Notes: generated by a model not told the origin, from the sequence alone. A stretch of 64,000 bases of DNA from PALSA-505 sp963762615 (GCA_963762615.1 CAVXLG010000008.1:1-64000), one strand, 5' to 3'. Numbered from the stretch's first letter, positions 10,401-18,655 are shown. Translations and numbers: made by a program.

Positions 10401-10510
10401 GCCTGTTCGAGCTCTTCCGCGAGCAAAAGAGCCGCCGGGATCGGTTCCGGTTTGGCCGGGAGGCTGACGGCAGCCCAGCTGAGCCATGGGGATGGGAAGA
10501 TTTGGACTGA
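7447..10510 (+). pseudogene. Membrane-anchored P-loop NTPase with ~12 tandem 35-residue repeats, frameshifted
   Basis: Merged reading of about 1000 residues. N-terminus: two hydrophobic stretches (LGSLLLALLAVVSGLAVNAV; WWLLSGVAAGL with AAVAVAVIQ). Then an NTPase core with Walker A GGSSTGKT (bases 7961-7984) and a Walker-B-like strand RTVVWLNEAQFYL near 8105. A helical middle (PAELRRLVEMGDPRLAQAAA, PLYRLADYLDQHGRHHREGQ) leads to about twelve repeats ending LFREQKSRRDRFRFGREADG and AEPWGWEDLD. Indels lie near 7618, 7820, 8345, 8605, 8660, 9090, 9525, 9600 and 10000. The layout resembles STAND-type sensors (ATPase plus repeat sensor), but family and ligand are unknown to me. Confidence 0.7.
9074..10385 (+). 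repeat. About twelve tandem ~105-bp coding repeats
   Basis: Consensus protein unit DDPYAVAKLLDSLREAGAEE then QVTALADRAAAHAFL, with an alternative linker ALLRRDPAAHV. Unit starts are seen near 9074, 9179, 9287, 9407, 9512, 9661, 9763, 9868, 9970, 10075, 10177 and 10282. The last two units are almost identical in DNA. The third has an insertion and the fifth looks like two units fused by deletion, so copy number is changing by recombination. Confidence 0.85.
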
Positions 10511-10845
10511 CGTGGCCGGGCTTAGTAATACGTGATCCCAGTCGGGTCCGTTAGGGGTATCCCCAACCGGACACCCGGACAGTCGGCCGCGCGGCCACAG
10601 CGACCTGCGAAGGCGCCGTCTCATATGACCTGTCCGGTGAACGTCTCACTGAGCGGGGGCTATCCGGACGGCCGCACTCGGCGCCGGGGCCAAGAACCCG
10701 CCGAGCCTCCGCAGGTCAGAGGTATATCCGTTGGTTTTTCCGCCAGTACTACCGGGACCCCCAAAGGTTCCGTGCGGGCAGGCGGGCGAGAAGCTGGTCC
10801 TGTTCGTCAGACGTGCCCATATGCGTTCAGGCCGCAGCGCACGGC
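10511..10845. other. Intergenic region
   Basis: About 330 bases between the repeat NTPase and the leftward membrane protein. I see no gene, hairpin or repeat I would defend here. Confidence 0.4.
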
Positions 10846-11242
10846 TCAGGAGCCCCGCAGCGCTTTGATGATCGACGGTATTGCCGCCAAGACTGCGGCA
10901 AACGTCGTAAACACCGCGGCGATAACCGCTGGAGTGGTTCCGCTGAGGCGAACCACCATGAACCCGGCCAGCCCGATCACGGCCAGGGTCACCAGCACGC
11001 CGGGTGATAACCACGTGCAGGTCACTGGTTCGCGTGACCTCGTCAGCGGGCGCTGGGAGCAGGGAGCGCAGCCTCTCGGGTTGCTCCGGTGTCAGTTTGC
11101 CAGCGGCGGCCTCGATTGCCCGGATGTGGGCGTCGAGGGCGATGTGGGTGTCAACAGCCTTCCGGGCGCGCGCTTCATACCGATGCGGATAGGCGAGCTC
11201 GCCAGGGAATGGGCGGCCCTGACGACAACTCCTCAGAGTCAT
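10846..11242 (-). pseudogene. Small membrane protein with two C-terminal TM helices, one frameshift
   Basis: The first half reads KAVDTHIALDAHIRAIEAAA and GKLTPEQPERLRSLLPAPA; after an indel near 11000 the adjoining frame gives VLVTLAVIGLAGFMVVRLSG, TTPAVIAAVFTTFAAVLAAI, PSIIKALRGS and a TGA at 10846-10848. Together: a soluble helical N-terminus of about 70 residues followed by two membrane helices. It is convergent with the repeat NTPase. Function unknown; a small holin-like or anchor protein is possible. Confidence 0.5.
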
Positions 11243-11288
11243 CGCCCGGCGCCTACCCGGACGCCTGTTCGCCCTATAGGACCGGCGT

Positions 11289-11576
11289 TCACCTGAAAGA
11301 TATGTTAGTAGCGACTACGACCCATTCCCCGACGCCACGCTGAATCCGGTCTGTCATCTGCTGATCGGCGGCGAGTACCGTCGCCCGGCACGGACATCCA
11401 TACCGCGATGCCCGGCTGGCCTCAAGTGGCCTGCGCATCGGCGTCCATGTCTCCCGTTCGCGGCCAACGCAGTATAGCGGCGCCTCGACCACCAGCCCGC
11501 CGTCGCTGTCAAGCACACGGAACATGATGTGTCGGCGCCGCTCACAACGGCCGGTCAAGAGCACCGTGTCAGACAT
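11289..11576 (-). CDS. Hypothetical 95-residue protein
   Basis: Begins MSDTVLLTGRCERRRHIMFR and continues with LVVEAPLYCVGRERETW, YGCPCRATVLAAD and a tail VVVATNISFR. It has four scattered cysteines (C11, one in LYC, two in GCPC), short and uninterrupted; the upstream region has only a weak GGGGTGG ribosome site. Codon use is ordinary for the window. I do not recognise the family. It lies between the recombinase and the small membrane protein, all on the same strand. Confidence 0.45.
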   Translation of the reverse strand: MSDTVLLTGRCERRRHIMFRVLDSDGGLVVEAPLYCVGRERETWTPMRRPLEASRASRYGCPCRATVLAADQQMTDRIQRGVGEWVVVATNISFR

Positions 11577-11625
11577 GTCGCCACCCCGTAGGTCGGTCGC
11601 AGGTCATCTGCGCAGCGCCGGTGAC

Positions 11626-12204
11626 CTATGACGCCAGGCATTCGAGGTGCCGGTAGATGGTGGGCCGGGTGACGCCGAACTCGGCGGCGATCTGCGACAC
11701 CGTGTAGCGGCGCTTGCCGTCGGGACCGGTCTCGTCGTACATCTGCTGGGCGATCCGGGCCTGGCGTGGGGTGAGCTTGGGCTTCTGCCCGCCGGTGCGG
11801 CCGCGGGCCCGGGCGGCCGCCAGGCCGTCCATGGTCCGCTCGGACATCAGCGCGTGCTCGAACTCGGCGATCGCGCCGAGGATTTGGAAGAACATGCGCC
11901 CGATGGCGGTGGAGGTGTCGATGCCCTGGTCGAGCACCACCAGGTCGACACCGCAGGCCTGGAGATCCTTAGACAGCTCGATGAGGTGGTCCAGGGAGCG
12001 GCCGAGCCGGTCGAGCTTGGTCACCACGAGCTGGTCCCCGGCCCGGTTGGCCGACAGCAGCGCCTTGTCCAGCTCGGGGCGGCGGGCCAGCTTGCCGGAG
12101 GCCTTGTCGATGAACACCCGATCGCACCCGGCCGCGCTGAGGGCGTCGTGCTGGGCGTCGGGGTTCTGGTCGCGGGTAGAGACCCGCCCGTAGCCGATCC
12201 GCAT
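11626..12204 (-). CDS. Serine recombinase (resolvase/DNA invertase)
   Basis: Start set at the ATG at 12204 (MRIGYGRVSTRDQNPDAQHD), which places the catalytic Ser at residue 9 in the family motif YxRVSTxxQ; a longer in-frame start at 12255 would add 17 unrelated residues. Residues 1-140 form the resolvase domain (TKLDRLGRSLDHLIELSKDL, GRMFFQILGAIAEFEHALMS); the C-terminus is a helix-turn-helix (YTVSQIAAEFGVTRPTIYRH). About 192 residues, normal for small resolvases and invertases that recombine res, gix or hix-like sites. Intact, unlike the tyrosine recombinase upstream. A 9-bp inverted repeat immediately upstream may be its binding site. Confidence 0.93.
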   Translation of the reverse strand: MRIGYGRVSTRDQNPDAQHDALSAAGCDRVFIDKASGKLARRPELDKALLSANRAGDQLVVTKLDRLGRSLDHLIELSKDLQACGVDLVVLDQGIDTSTAIGRMFFQILGAIAEFEHALMSERTMDGLAAARARGRTGGQKPKLTPRQARIAQQMYDETGPDGKRRYTVSQIAAEFGVTRPTIYRHLECLAS

Positions 12205-12259
12205 GCCCGGCGACTGTACCGGTAACCCCCGACAGCGTGACGTAGCCTCGGACACGGGT

Positions 12260-12312
12260 TGCGTTACAGAGTTGTCCTGCGGAAACAGCTGAGATTCGAA
12301 GCGTGTAACGCA
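12260..12312. promoter_or_regulatory. 9-bp inverted repeat upstream of the serine recombinase
   Basis: TGCGTTACA at 12260-12268 and TGTAACGCA at 12304-12312 are perfect inverted copies separated by 35 bases, just 5' of the recombinase start. Small serine recombinases often bind inverted half-sites next to their own gene, so this may be a res-like or autoregulatory site. Confidence 0.5.
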
Positions 12313-12795
12313 GACGATCCTTATCTGTGAGAGCCGTGCACGGTCAAGACCGAGCGCTCATCGGATTCGCGGGGTGACTGGTTGTCCCCTTGCTTCCTCA
12401 TAGCTGCCGGTTGCGGGGCCGGGCGGCGCGGGGTCAAGGTGGAGCGCCCCGCGGACGAACGACCTTGACGCCGGGCTGTCCGGCCTCGATCATGTGCGGC
12501 GAGGAAGCGTGTGTGCGGTGTGGTCAGATCATCGCGGTGACCTCCCTCGGGTAGTTGGCAGATGGCCGCGTTCGGCGGGGTCCCGCCGCGCCGGGCGCCC
12601 AGCCTTATCTCGGTGCGCGGAGCGGGTGTCGCGCCTTGCTCCGGCGACATGATGCGTGATGGGGTGCCCCGGCTGGGGGGTGCGGCCGCTCATTCTTTGG
12701 AGGCTGCCCAGAACGTGTCCTGGCAGCAGGATCATTGCGGGAGCTGGCCGCAGCTCATCGGTGTTCGGGCGCGGCGGCGGGCGGGGCCCGGTTGT
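12313..12795. other. Intergenic region between the recombinase and IS110
   Basis: About 480 bases with no supported gene. It should contain the 3' end of the IS110 copy that ends at 12796, but I could not delimit that end. Confidence 0.4.
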
Positions 12796-13821
12796 TCACG
12801 CGGCGGGTGCCAGCGCCTCCTCGCCGAGTTCGCGCAGGGTGTGGTAGCAGCGGCGGGCGAGCTTGCGGGCGACCGACAAGGTGGCCAGCCCGCCGCCGCG
12901 CCGGTCCCGGGTCGCGGTGTAGTAGCCGTAGTCCGGTGCGGCCGGGCGGGCCGCGCACTTGGCCGCCTCATACAGCGCCCAGCGCAGCAGCGGGGGTCCC
13001 TGCCGGGACAGGTGCCCGGCTGAGCGCTTGCTGTCGGAGGAGTAGACGGTGATGTCCAGCCCGGTGTGCCGGACCACATCGTCGGAGTTGCCGAACCGGC
13101 GCACGTCGCCCAGCTCGGCCCAGATCGCGACCGAGATGACCGGGCCGATGCCGAACTGGGTCGCGCGCAGCGCCCGGCAGCCCCCCTGGCGGCGGGACAT
13201 CATGTCCAGCTGGCGGCGCAGCGGATCCAGCTCGCCGGACAGCCGGTCGATCTGCCGCAGCGCGGCGTCGGCGGCCTGCCGCCCGGCCGGGGACAGGCCC
13301 GCCAGGGCCAGCGCGGCCCGGCCTTCGGGCGTGGCGGCCGAGCCGGAAGCCGGCGCGCCCTGGTGGAACAAGGTGGCGGCGATCCGCTGGTGCCAGCCGC
13401 CGCGCTCATCCAGCAGATCCTTATACAGCCGGACCACGGCGCGCGCCTCCAGCACGTGCTCCGGCGGGATCCAGCATTCGGGCAGGTCCCCGGCGGCCAG
13501 GTGCACCCGCAGGTGCCGCGCGTCGGTCTTGTCGGTCTTGGCGTGCCGCTTGCGGCCGCGCAGCGCGGCCGTGTCGGCCGGCTCGGCCAGGTGCGGGGTT
13601 ATCCCGGCCGCGGCCAGCTCCCCGGCCACATACCGCCATCCGGTACAGCCCTCCAGGGCGAAATGAGCGTCCTCCTGGCCGGCGAACCGGGCCAGCCACT
13701 CCCGCAGATGCTCCCGGTCGGCCGGGACCACCCGGCCCCGCTTCAGCTCACCGGTCACAGTGTCCAGGTAATCGAAGGTCAGCTGCCGGCGGTGCACGTC
13801 GAACGCGCCTACGATGGTCAT
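12796..13821 (-). mobile_element. IS110-family transposase, intact
   Basis: 341 residues starting MTIVGAFDVHRRQLTFDYLD. The N-terminal RuvC-like DEDD domain shows Asp8, Glu57 (HFALEGCTGW) and the Asp pair in HAKTDKTDARHLRVH; the C-terminal transposase_20 domain has RATQFGIGPVISVAIWAELG, VRRFGNSDDVVRHTGL and SRQGPPLLRWALYEAA, with the conserved Ser region. IS110 enzymes insert DNA without terminal inverted repeats and are guided by a bridge RNA from a noncoding end. This is the only full-length uninterrupted transposase in the window. A strong hairpin lies in its upstream noncoding end. Confidence 0.95.
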
Positions 13822-13940
13822 GAGGGACCTCCTCGAGCTCCTGCAAAGAACTGGGACAAGGGACCTGTTCCCTAAGCCCGCATGTCGTAGATGCTGCTAC
13901 GACTGACGCCGGGGAGGTCCCCCCTCACATGGCATCTTTG
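13822..13940 (-). ncRNA. Candidate IS110 bridge-RNA region
   Basis: Noncoding end directly upstream of the IS110 start. It holds a perfect 7-bp stem, GTCGTAG/CTACGAC with loop ATGCTG (13884-13903), and a second imperfect arm pair near 13855-13873 (GGGACA and TGTTCCC). In the IS110 group the bridge RNA is made from the end upstream of the transposase. Expression and loop matches to the target are untested. Confidence 0.4.
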
Positions 13941-13959
13941 CAATGCAGGTCAGTGGATC

Positions 13960-14700
13960 TCAATCACCGGTACGGTCGTCTGCCTCCCGGGTCCAGTTGG
14001 CGAGGTTGCCGCGGGCGGTCAGGGTGTCGGGGTGCTCGGCGCCGGACACCCGTTCGCGGATGGGCAGCAGCGCGGCGTACTGGTCGCGAGCGGCGGCCGG
14101 GTCCCCGGCCACCCCGGTCCAGTTGGCGAGGTTGCCGTGGTCGGTCAGGGTGTCGGGGTGCTCGGCGCCGGACACCCGCTCGCGGATGGGCAGCAGCGCG
14201 GCGTACTGGTCGCGGGCGGCGGCCGGGTCCCCGGCCACCCCGGTCCAGTTGGCGAGGTTGGCGCGGGCGGCCAGGGTGCCGGGGTGCTCGGCGCCGAGCA
14301 CCCGCTCGCGGATGGGCAGCAGCGCGGCGTACTGGTCGCGGGCGGCGGCCGGGTCCCCCGCTTGCCCGGTCCAGGAGGCGAGGTTGGCGCGGGCGGTCAG
14401 GGTGTCGGGGTGCTCGGCGCCGGACACCCGTTCGCTGATGGGCAGCAGCGCGGCGAACTGGTCGCGGGCGGCGGCCGGGTCCCCGGCCACCCCGGTCCAC
14501 TCGGCGAGGTTGGCGCGGGCGGCCAGGGTGTCGGGGTGCTCGGCGCCGGACACCCGCTCACGGATGGGCAGCAGCGCGGCGTACTGGTCGCGGGCGGCGG
14601 CCGGGTCCCCCGCCGCCCCGGTCCAGTTGGCGAGGTTGGCGCGGGCGGCCAGGGTGCCGGGGTGCTCGGCGCCGGACACCCGCTCGCGGATGGGCAGCAG
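13960..14700 (-). pseudogene. Tetratricopeptide-repeat protein fragment, N-terminus lost
   Basis: Six 42-residue TPR_10/TPR_12-type units, each close to HPDTLTARANLANWTGVAGD then PAAARDQYAALLPIRERVSG. The DNA units are exactly 126 bp apart (near 13990, 14116, 14242, 14368, 14494, 14620) and very similar. The C-terminus ends at 13960 (READDRTGD). At 14700-14704 the repeat stops mid-unit and joins an IS630 fragment on the other strand, so the N-terminal part (in relatives often an NB-ARC or other signalling domain) has been lost. As it stands it has no start of its own. Confidence 0.85.
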
Positions 14701-15122
14701 CGCTGGAGGTGGCCACCGGGAAGATCACCGCCGATGCCTGCTACCCGCGGCACCGCCACCAGGAATTCCTGAAGTTCCTCAAGCAGGTCGCCGCTGCCCA
14801 CCCCGGGGTGGACTTGCACGTCGTCCTCGATAACTACGGCACGCACAAGCACCCCGAAGTCCGCAGATGGCTCGCCAGGCCAGAGAACCAGCGGATCACC
14901 CTGCACTTCACTCCGACCAGCTGCTCCTGGCTGAACATGGTGGAGATCTTCTTCGGCATCATCACCCGCCAGGCCATCCGCCGCGGCACCTTCCGCTCCG
15001 TCAGGGACCTCACCGCCGCCATCGGCGCCTTCATCGACGCCTACAACAACCGCTGCCAGCCGTTCTCCTGGACCAAGGACGCCGACAAATTACTCGCCAA
15101 AGTCAGGCCGTCAAAGAACTGA
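14701..15122 (+). mobile_element. IS630-family transposase, 3' half only
   Basis: Starts abruptly within a DDE_3 domain: LEVATGKITADACYPRHRHQ, LHVVLDNYGTHKHPEV (second catalytic Asp), FTPTSCSWLNMVEIFFGIIT (catalytic Glu) and the family C-terminus DADKLLAKVRPSKN. The helix-turn-helix N-terminus and first catalytic Asp are missing. The left boundary is the chimeric junction with the TPR gene. CGGCGACACT just after the stop resembles the terminal repeat of the other IS630 remnants here. Confidence 0.9.
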
Positions 15123-15311
15123 CCCCACGGCGACACTGATCCAAGGTGCCTAACCAAGGTCACCATGCAACACGTTGCAATTGCCTCGGCGCGCATCCCG
15201 GGCGTGGATACCCGCAAGGTTACGCTCGTTGCATTCCTCCGTGATCTTCCGATGAGCCTGCCAAGCTCGGGCAACATACCGAGTTCCGCAGCATCGTTGG
15301 CAGCGGCGCGA

Positions 15312-16412
15312 TCAGCCGTTTGCTGAGCCAGGAGCCTGCTGACTGGATGTCGCGCTGGTCGCGGGTGTCGGCCGGACGGGCGCGGGACTCGCCGTGGGCT
15401 GCGCACTTGACGGCTTCGGGCAGCCAGGGACGCGGATGGCCCGGGTGACCGGCCTGGGGCTTCGCGGCGCACCTGGCGGCAGCTGATGGTTCGAGCTCAC
15501 ATAGCCCGAAGCCAGGACGGCATCCTCCCAGATAGGCGGGCATTGCAGCCGAGAACCGTCGAGAGAAGCCACGCCAAGGACCGCGCTGCTCGACGGGTCA
15601 AAGAACAGGGCCTCCCCGCCGTTGCCGGGAAATCCCGGCGGCAGGTACACCTCGGCGGCGGTGCGCCCGATCAGGTCGCGAGAGTTTGAGACCAGCGTCA
15701 CTCCCGGCAGCCGGGCCGCGACGTCGTAGAGCGCGGAACGCAGCGCAGGCGGGGAGGGAGACTCGAACAGCAGACCCACTACGTTATTAAACTCGGCGTT
15801 CACCAGCGGCTGTCCCATGTTCCCTGACACCCTGGCGATGTCAGCCAGGAGCGGGCCCGGCGCCATCGGCAAGCGTTGCAGTTGCGCCCAGGTGAGCGTG
15901 CGGCGGCCGAACGATATGCCGGGAGTAACAACAGCCGAGCCGTGTCCCCCCTGGACTAGCCGTCCCGCGACGCCGTTTCCGATCCAGATTGTGCGCAATG
16001 CCGGATCGTCCTGGCCATCGGCCGGGGTTATGTACTCCGATTCGGAGACGAAAAAGCGCCCGTGCCCGGCGGGCCGGCCCGCGGCTGCCGACGCAGCCTG
16101 GCGCAGCACGATCGCGGCGGTGAGGGCCGCAGGCTTAGATCCCGGCTGCGTTCTCCACGGGCCAGATACCGCGATCGAGACCGCGGCGATCCCGACCGCT
16201 GTGGCGGCAGCCGCCGCAGCCACCGGGATCCAGAATCGCCGGCCAGCGCGACCTGCGGGAATGGCACGGCGCGGCGCTGCACTCGCCCGCCCGGAGCCGG
16301 ATTGCACATCATCCATCACGGCCAGCAGTCTGTCCCTGGCCGCGGTGGTCTCTGCGGTTGAGGGCCCGGGCGCATCTGATCGGAACTCGCGAAGCAAGGT
16401 CAGTTCATCCAT
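15312..16412 (-). CDS. CU044_5270 family protein (putative membrane anti-sigma factor)
   Basis: 366 residues: cytoplasmic N-terminus MDELTLLREFRSDAPGPSTA with the family's LLREFRSD signature, a transmembrane helix at about 60-84 (FWIPVAAAAAATAVGIAAVS), and an extracytoplasmic domain (SESEYITPADGQDD, WAQLQRLPMAPGPLLADIAR, DLIGRTAAEVYLPPGFPG, EDAVLASGYV). The start overlaps the end of the ECF sigma gene by 13 bases, so the two are coupled. Members are regularly found behind ECF sigma genes and are thought to hold the sigma factor at the membrane. The Pro/Thr-rich last 50 residues may be extra sequence read past the normal end. Confidence 0.85.
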   Translation of the reverse strand: MDELTLLREFRSDAPGPSTAETTAARDRLLAVMDDVQSGSGRASAAPRRAIPAGRAGRRFWIPVAAAAAATAVGIAAVSIAVSGPWRTQPGSKPAALTAAIVLRQAASAAAGRPAGHGRFFVSESEYITPADGQDDPALRTIWIGNGVAGRLVQGGHGSAVVTPGISFGRRTLTWAQLQRLPMAPGPLLADIARVSGNMGQPLVNAEFNNVVGLLFESPSPPALRSALYDVAARLPGVTLVSNSRDLIGRTAAEVYLPPGFPGNGGEALFFDPSSSAVLGVASLDGSRLQCPPIWEDAVLASGYVSSNHQLPPGAPRSPRPVTRAIRVPGCPKPSSAQPTASPAPVRPTPATSATSSQQAPGSANG

Positions 16413-16996
16413 GGTTCTCTCCCGAGGTGGTTCAGTGATTTGCTCTCGACCAGCACCCGCACTCGCCGCCGGGCCCGGTTCAGGCGGGAGCGGACGGTGC
16501 CAACCGGGATGTTCAGGGATTGGGCGATCTCGGCATACGACATGTCAGCCCACGCGAATAGCAGCAGCACATCACGGTCGCGCCCTGGCATCCGGGCCAG
16601 GATCTGAGCCAGCTCTGCGCTGACAGCCGCGGAGTCGGCGCGGGCATCGGCCATCGAAAACGCGGCAAGGGCGCCCGGGTCGGCGAGCGGGTCGGCGCCG
16701 CGCCGCGCATAGGCGGCGAGCTGCCGACGCTCATCACGCAGGTGACTGCGAAGCAGGTTGTGCGCGATGCCGTACAGCCACGGGCGGGCGTCCTGGGTGT
16801 CTGGGCGGTAGGCACTGCGCCGGGCGAAGGCGGTGACAAAGGTCTCCGCGGCCAGGTCGGCGGCCAATCCGGCACCTACCCGTCGGCGAAGGTAGCGGTA
16901 TAGCTGAGCATGGTGGCGGTCGAAGATGCCGGCGAACGCCGCCGGATCCGATCGCGAGCACGCGATCAGCTCGCCGTCCAGCCGGCCTGACGTCAA
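16400..16996 (-). CDS. ECF-type RNA polymerase sigma factor
   Basis: About 198 residues. Region 2: FAGIFDRHHAQLYRYLRRRV, AETFVTAFARRSAYRPDTQD, ARPWLYGIAHNLLRSHLRDE. Region 4: LARMPGRDRDVLLLFAWADM, SYAEIAQSLNIPVGTVRSRL with the DNA-binding helix. I prefer a TTG start at 16996 because AGGAGG lies five bases upstream; a GTG at 17002 sits inside that ribosome site. First gene of a two-gene operon with the CU044_5270 gene. It should direct polymerase to a stress or envelope regulon; the inducing signal is unknown. Confidence 0.95.
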   Translation of the reverse strand: MTSGRLDGELIACSRSDPAAFAGIFDRHHAQLYRYLRRRVGAGLAADLAAETFVTAFARRSAYRPDTQDARPWLYGIAHNLLRSHLRDERRQLAAYARRGADPLADPGALAAFSMADARADSAAVSAELAQILARMPGRDRDVLLLFAWADMSYAEIAQSLNIPVGTVRSRLNRARRRVRVLVESKSLNHLGREPWMN

Positions 16997-17256
16997 GGGC
17001 ACCTCCTGATTGCGCGTCTCCCAGCCTGTCTATGTCCGAAGCCAGCCGGCGGGTTCACGCACGAGATAACCGGCGGCACCCGCCTGCCGACAGTGCAGCA
17101 GCGGTCCTGTCACCGCGCCCGCCCGCGGGCGCACCGGCGGGCGAGGTCAGCTGCGGCTGCGCCTCGGCTCAGCCAGAGAGAGAGTCGCCGATGGTCCCGC
17201 CAGTCGCACCGCGGGAGACCGCCGTCGTGCCGAAGATAAGCGTGCCAGCGGGTCTG

Positions 17257-17343
17257 CTGCAGCCGTTCGCCTGGACCAAAGACGCTGACGAACTGCTGCT
17301 CGCCAAAATCAGACCGTCAAAGCACTAACGCCACGCGACACTA
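17257..17343 (+). mobile_element. IS630 right-end remnant with terminal repeat and TA
   Basis: Only the last residues of a transposase remain (LLQPFAWTKDADELLLAKIR then PSKH and stop), nearly the same C-terminus as at 15050-15122. CACGCGACAC at 17332-17341 followed by TA at 17342-17343 is the inverse of the end at 30706-30717. IS630 elements target TA, which supports a true right end. Confidence 0.8.
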
Positions 17344-17407
17344 GCCTTCTTTTGCGCCATGTGACCTTGATCCTCTATACGGCGCGCTTCGCCGCGCCGT
17401 GCTCGGT

Positions 17408-17968
17408 CTAGTTGTCGCGGCCTGATGCCGCGTCGCGAAGCTTGTCAGCGGCCGCTACGGCCGGCCCCGCGGCCTTCAGCACCGCCGGGCTGGGCGGCGT
17501 GTGCGGATGCGGCCGGGTGGGCCCAGTATTCGCCGCCCTAGCGAGTTTCTCGCCGAGTGCGGTGGCCTGATCTGCCGAAAGCGCGGTCCTGAGGCCGGGC
17601 CAGACCTGCTGCTCTTCGTAGTTGATGTGAGCGCGGGCAGCGTGAGCGAACTTGGTCATCAGCGGAGCGAACTGCTGGTCGTCGGGGGCCATCCCGTCCA
17701 GCTCGGCGAGCACCTTCTTGCCTTCGGTCTCCTGCCTGATACCGCCCGCGGCGAGCGAGTCCCCATCGGCGACTTTCTCCTTGACCGTCGGCCAGAAGTA
17801 CTCTTCCTCGGCGGCCTCGTGCTGCGAGACGGCGCTGATCAGCGTATCGGCGAGCGCTCCGCCCTGCTCATGCAGCTCCGCCGGTACGCTCATCATGGCT
17901 TGCATCCGGTTGAGCATCTGCTCCACCTCGCCGTGAGCAGCCCCGAGCACCTCGAACACATCAGGCAT
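17408..17968 (-). CDS. Hemerythrin HHE domain protein
   Basis: 186 residues, ATG preceded by AGGAGG. MPDVFEVLGAAHGEVEQMLN provides His12; SAVSQHEAAEEEYFWP gives His50 and Glu54; HAARAHINYEEQQVWPGLRT supplies the later His/Glu ligands of the di-iron four-helix bundle. Such proteins bind oxygen or NO or sense redox state in the cytoplasm. The C-terminal tail of about 50 residues is Pro/Ala rich and outside the domain. Monocistronic; a short tandem repeat lies in its promoter region. Confidence 0.92.
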   Translation of the reverse strand: MPDVFEVLGAAHGEVEQMLNRMQAMMSVPAELHEQGGALADTLISAVSQHEAAEEEYFWPTVKEKVADGDSLAAGGIRQETEGKKVLAELDGMAPDDQQFAPLMTKFAHAARAHINYEEQQVWPGLRTALSADQATALGEKLARAANTGPTRPHPHTPPSPAVLKAAGPAVAAADKLRDAASGRDN

Positions 17969-17984
17969 CGCTTCCTCCTCATAT

Positions 17985-18011
17985 CTTGCCGATCTTGCCG
18001 ATCTTGCCGAT
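17985..18011. repeat. Three perfect 9-bp tandem repeats upstream of the hemerythrin gene
   Basis: CTTGCCGAT occurs three times in a row, about 17-43 bases 5' of the hemerythrin start. It could change promoter or leader spacing by slippage, or be a repeated regulator site. Confidence 0.75.
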
Positions 18012-18369
18012 CTCGCGCCTATCCCGGGAGCGGCCCCTAAGCTGCCCGATGATGGCGCGCCTAAACAGCGGCGGCCTTACCTCAGGCGATCGCAAGGTAG
18101 TCGCCGTGCCCGCTTGACCTGCGGCTGCTCAGGCCAGGTGCACTTTGGCCTATACGGCGAGCGACCGTGACTGTCGGCGCGGGCTGGATCAGGCGTTGGT
18201 GCCAGTGCATGCTGGCGACGGTACGGGGTCGTTGCTGTAGCTCCGTGCTGTACAGCGGCTGCCGGACCCCTGCCTGCGAAGATTGCAAGCCGGGCAGCCT
18301 GACCTGCCCATCGCAGGTGAGCGCCCACGTGGCGTGTCCGTGAGCGACCGTGGCTCACCGCTGGTCACT

Positions 18370-18655
18370 GCCCGGTCGGGCAGCAAATCACGGGCACAGA
18401 GCCCATCGCGTGTGGGCAGCAGTCGCGCCAGGGCGGCGATGACGGCCCGGTCGGCCCAGTCCGGCTTCGGGCGGGCGACCTGACGGCGCAGGGCCGCGAC
18501 CTCATGCCGCAAGACCAGGATCTCCACGTCCTCGGGGGTGTCGCTGCGGGCGAGCAGCGCCAGCCAGCCGAACAACCGGACCATGAACAGATAGACGAGG
18601 CGAATGAGCACGACCGCCGAGGATAGAAGCCCAGGTCAGATGCTATGCACCAGTT
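18370..18655 (-). mobile_element. IS3/IS481-type transposase, N-terminal fragment with IS end
   Basis: MLIRLVYLFMVRLFGWLALL, ARSDTPEDVEILVLRHEVAA, LRRQVARPKPDWADRAVIAA: the N-terminal helices of an rve-type transposase, cut off after about 75 residues. The upstream stretch (minus strand TGACCTGGGCTTCTA) recurs at 52587 before a second copy of the same fragment, so this is probably the left end of the element. Confidence 0.8.

Noticed and set aside
13960..14700. Possible CRISPR-like array because of regular 126-bp repeats
   Set aside because: Repeats are contiguous coding TPR units with no unique spacers.
13891..14833. Repetitive plus-strand frames opposite the TPR fragment
   Set aside because: The minus strand gives clean TPR units; the plus readings only mirror the 126-bp DNA period.
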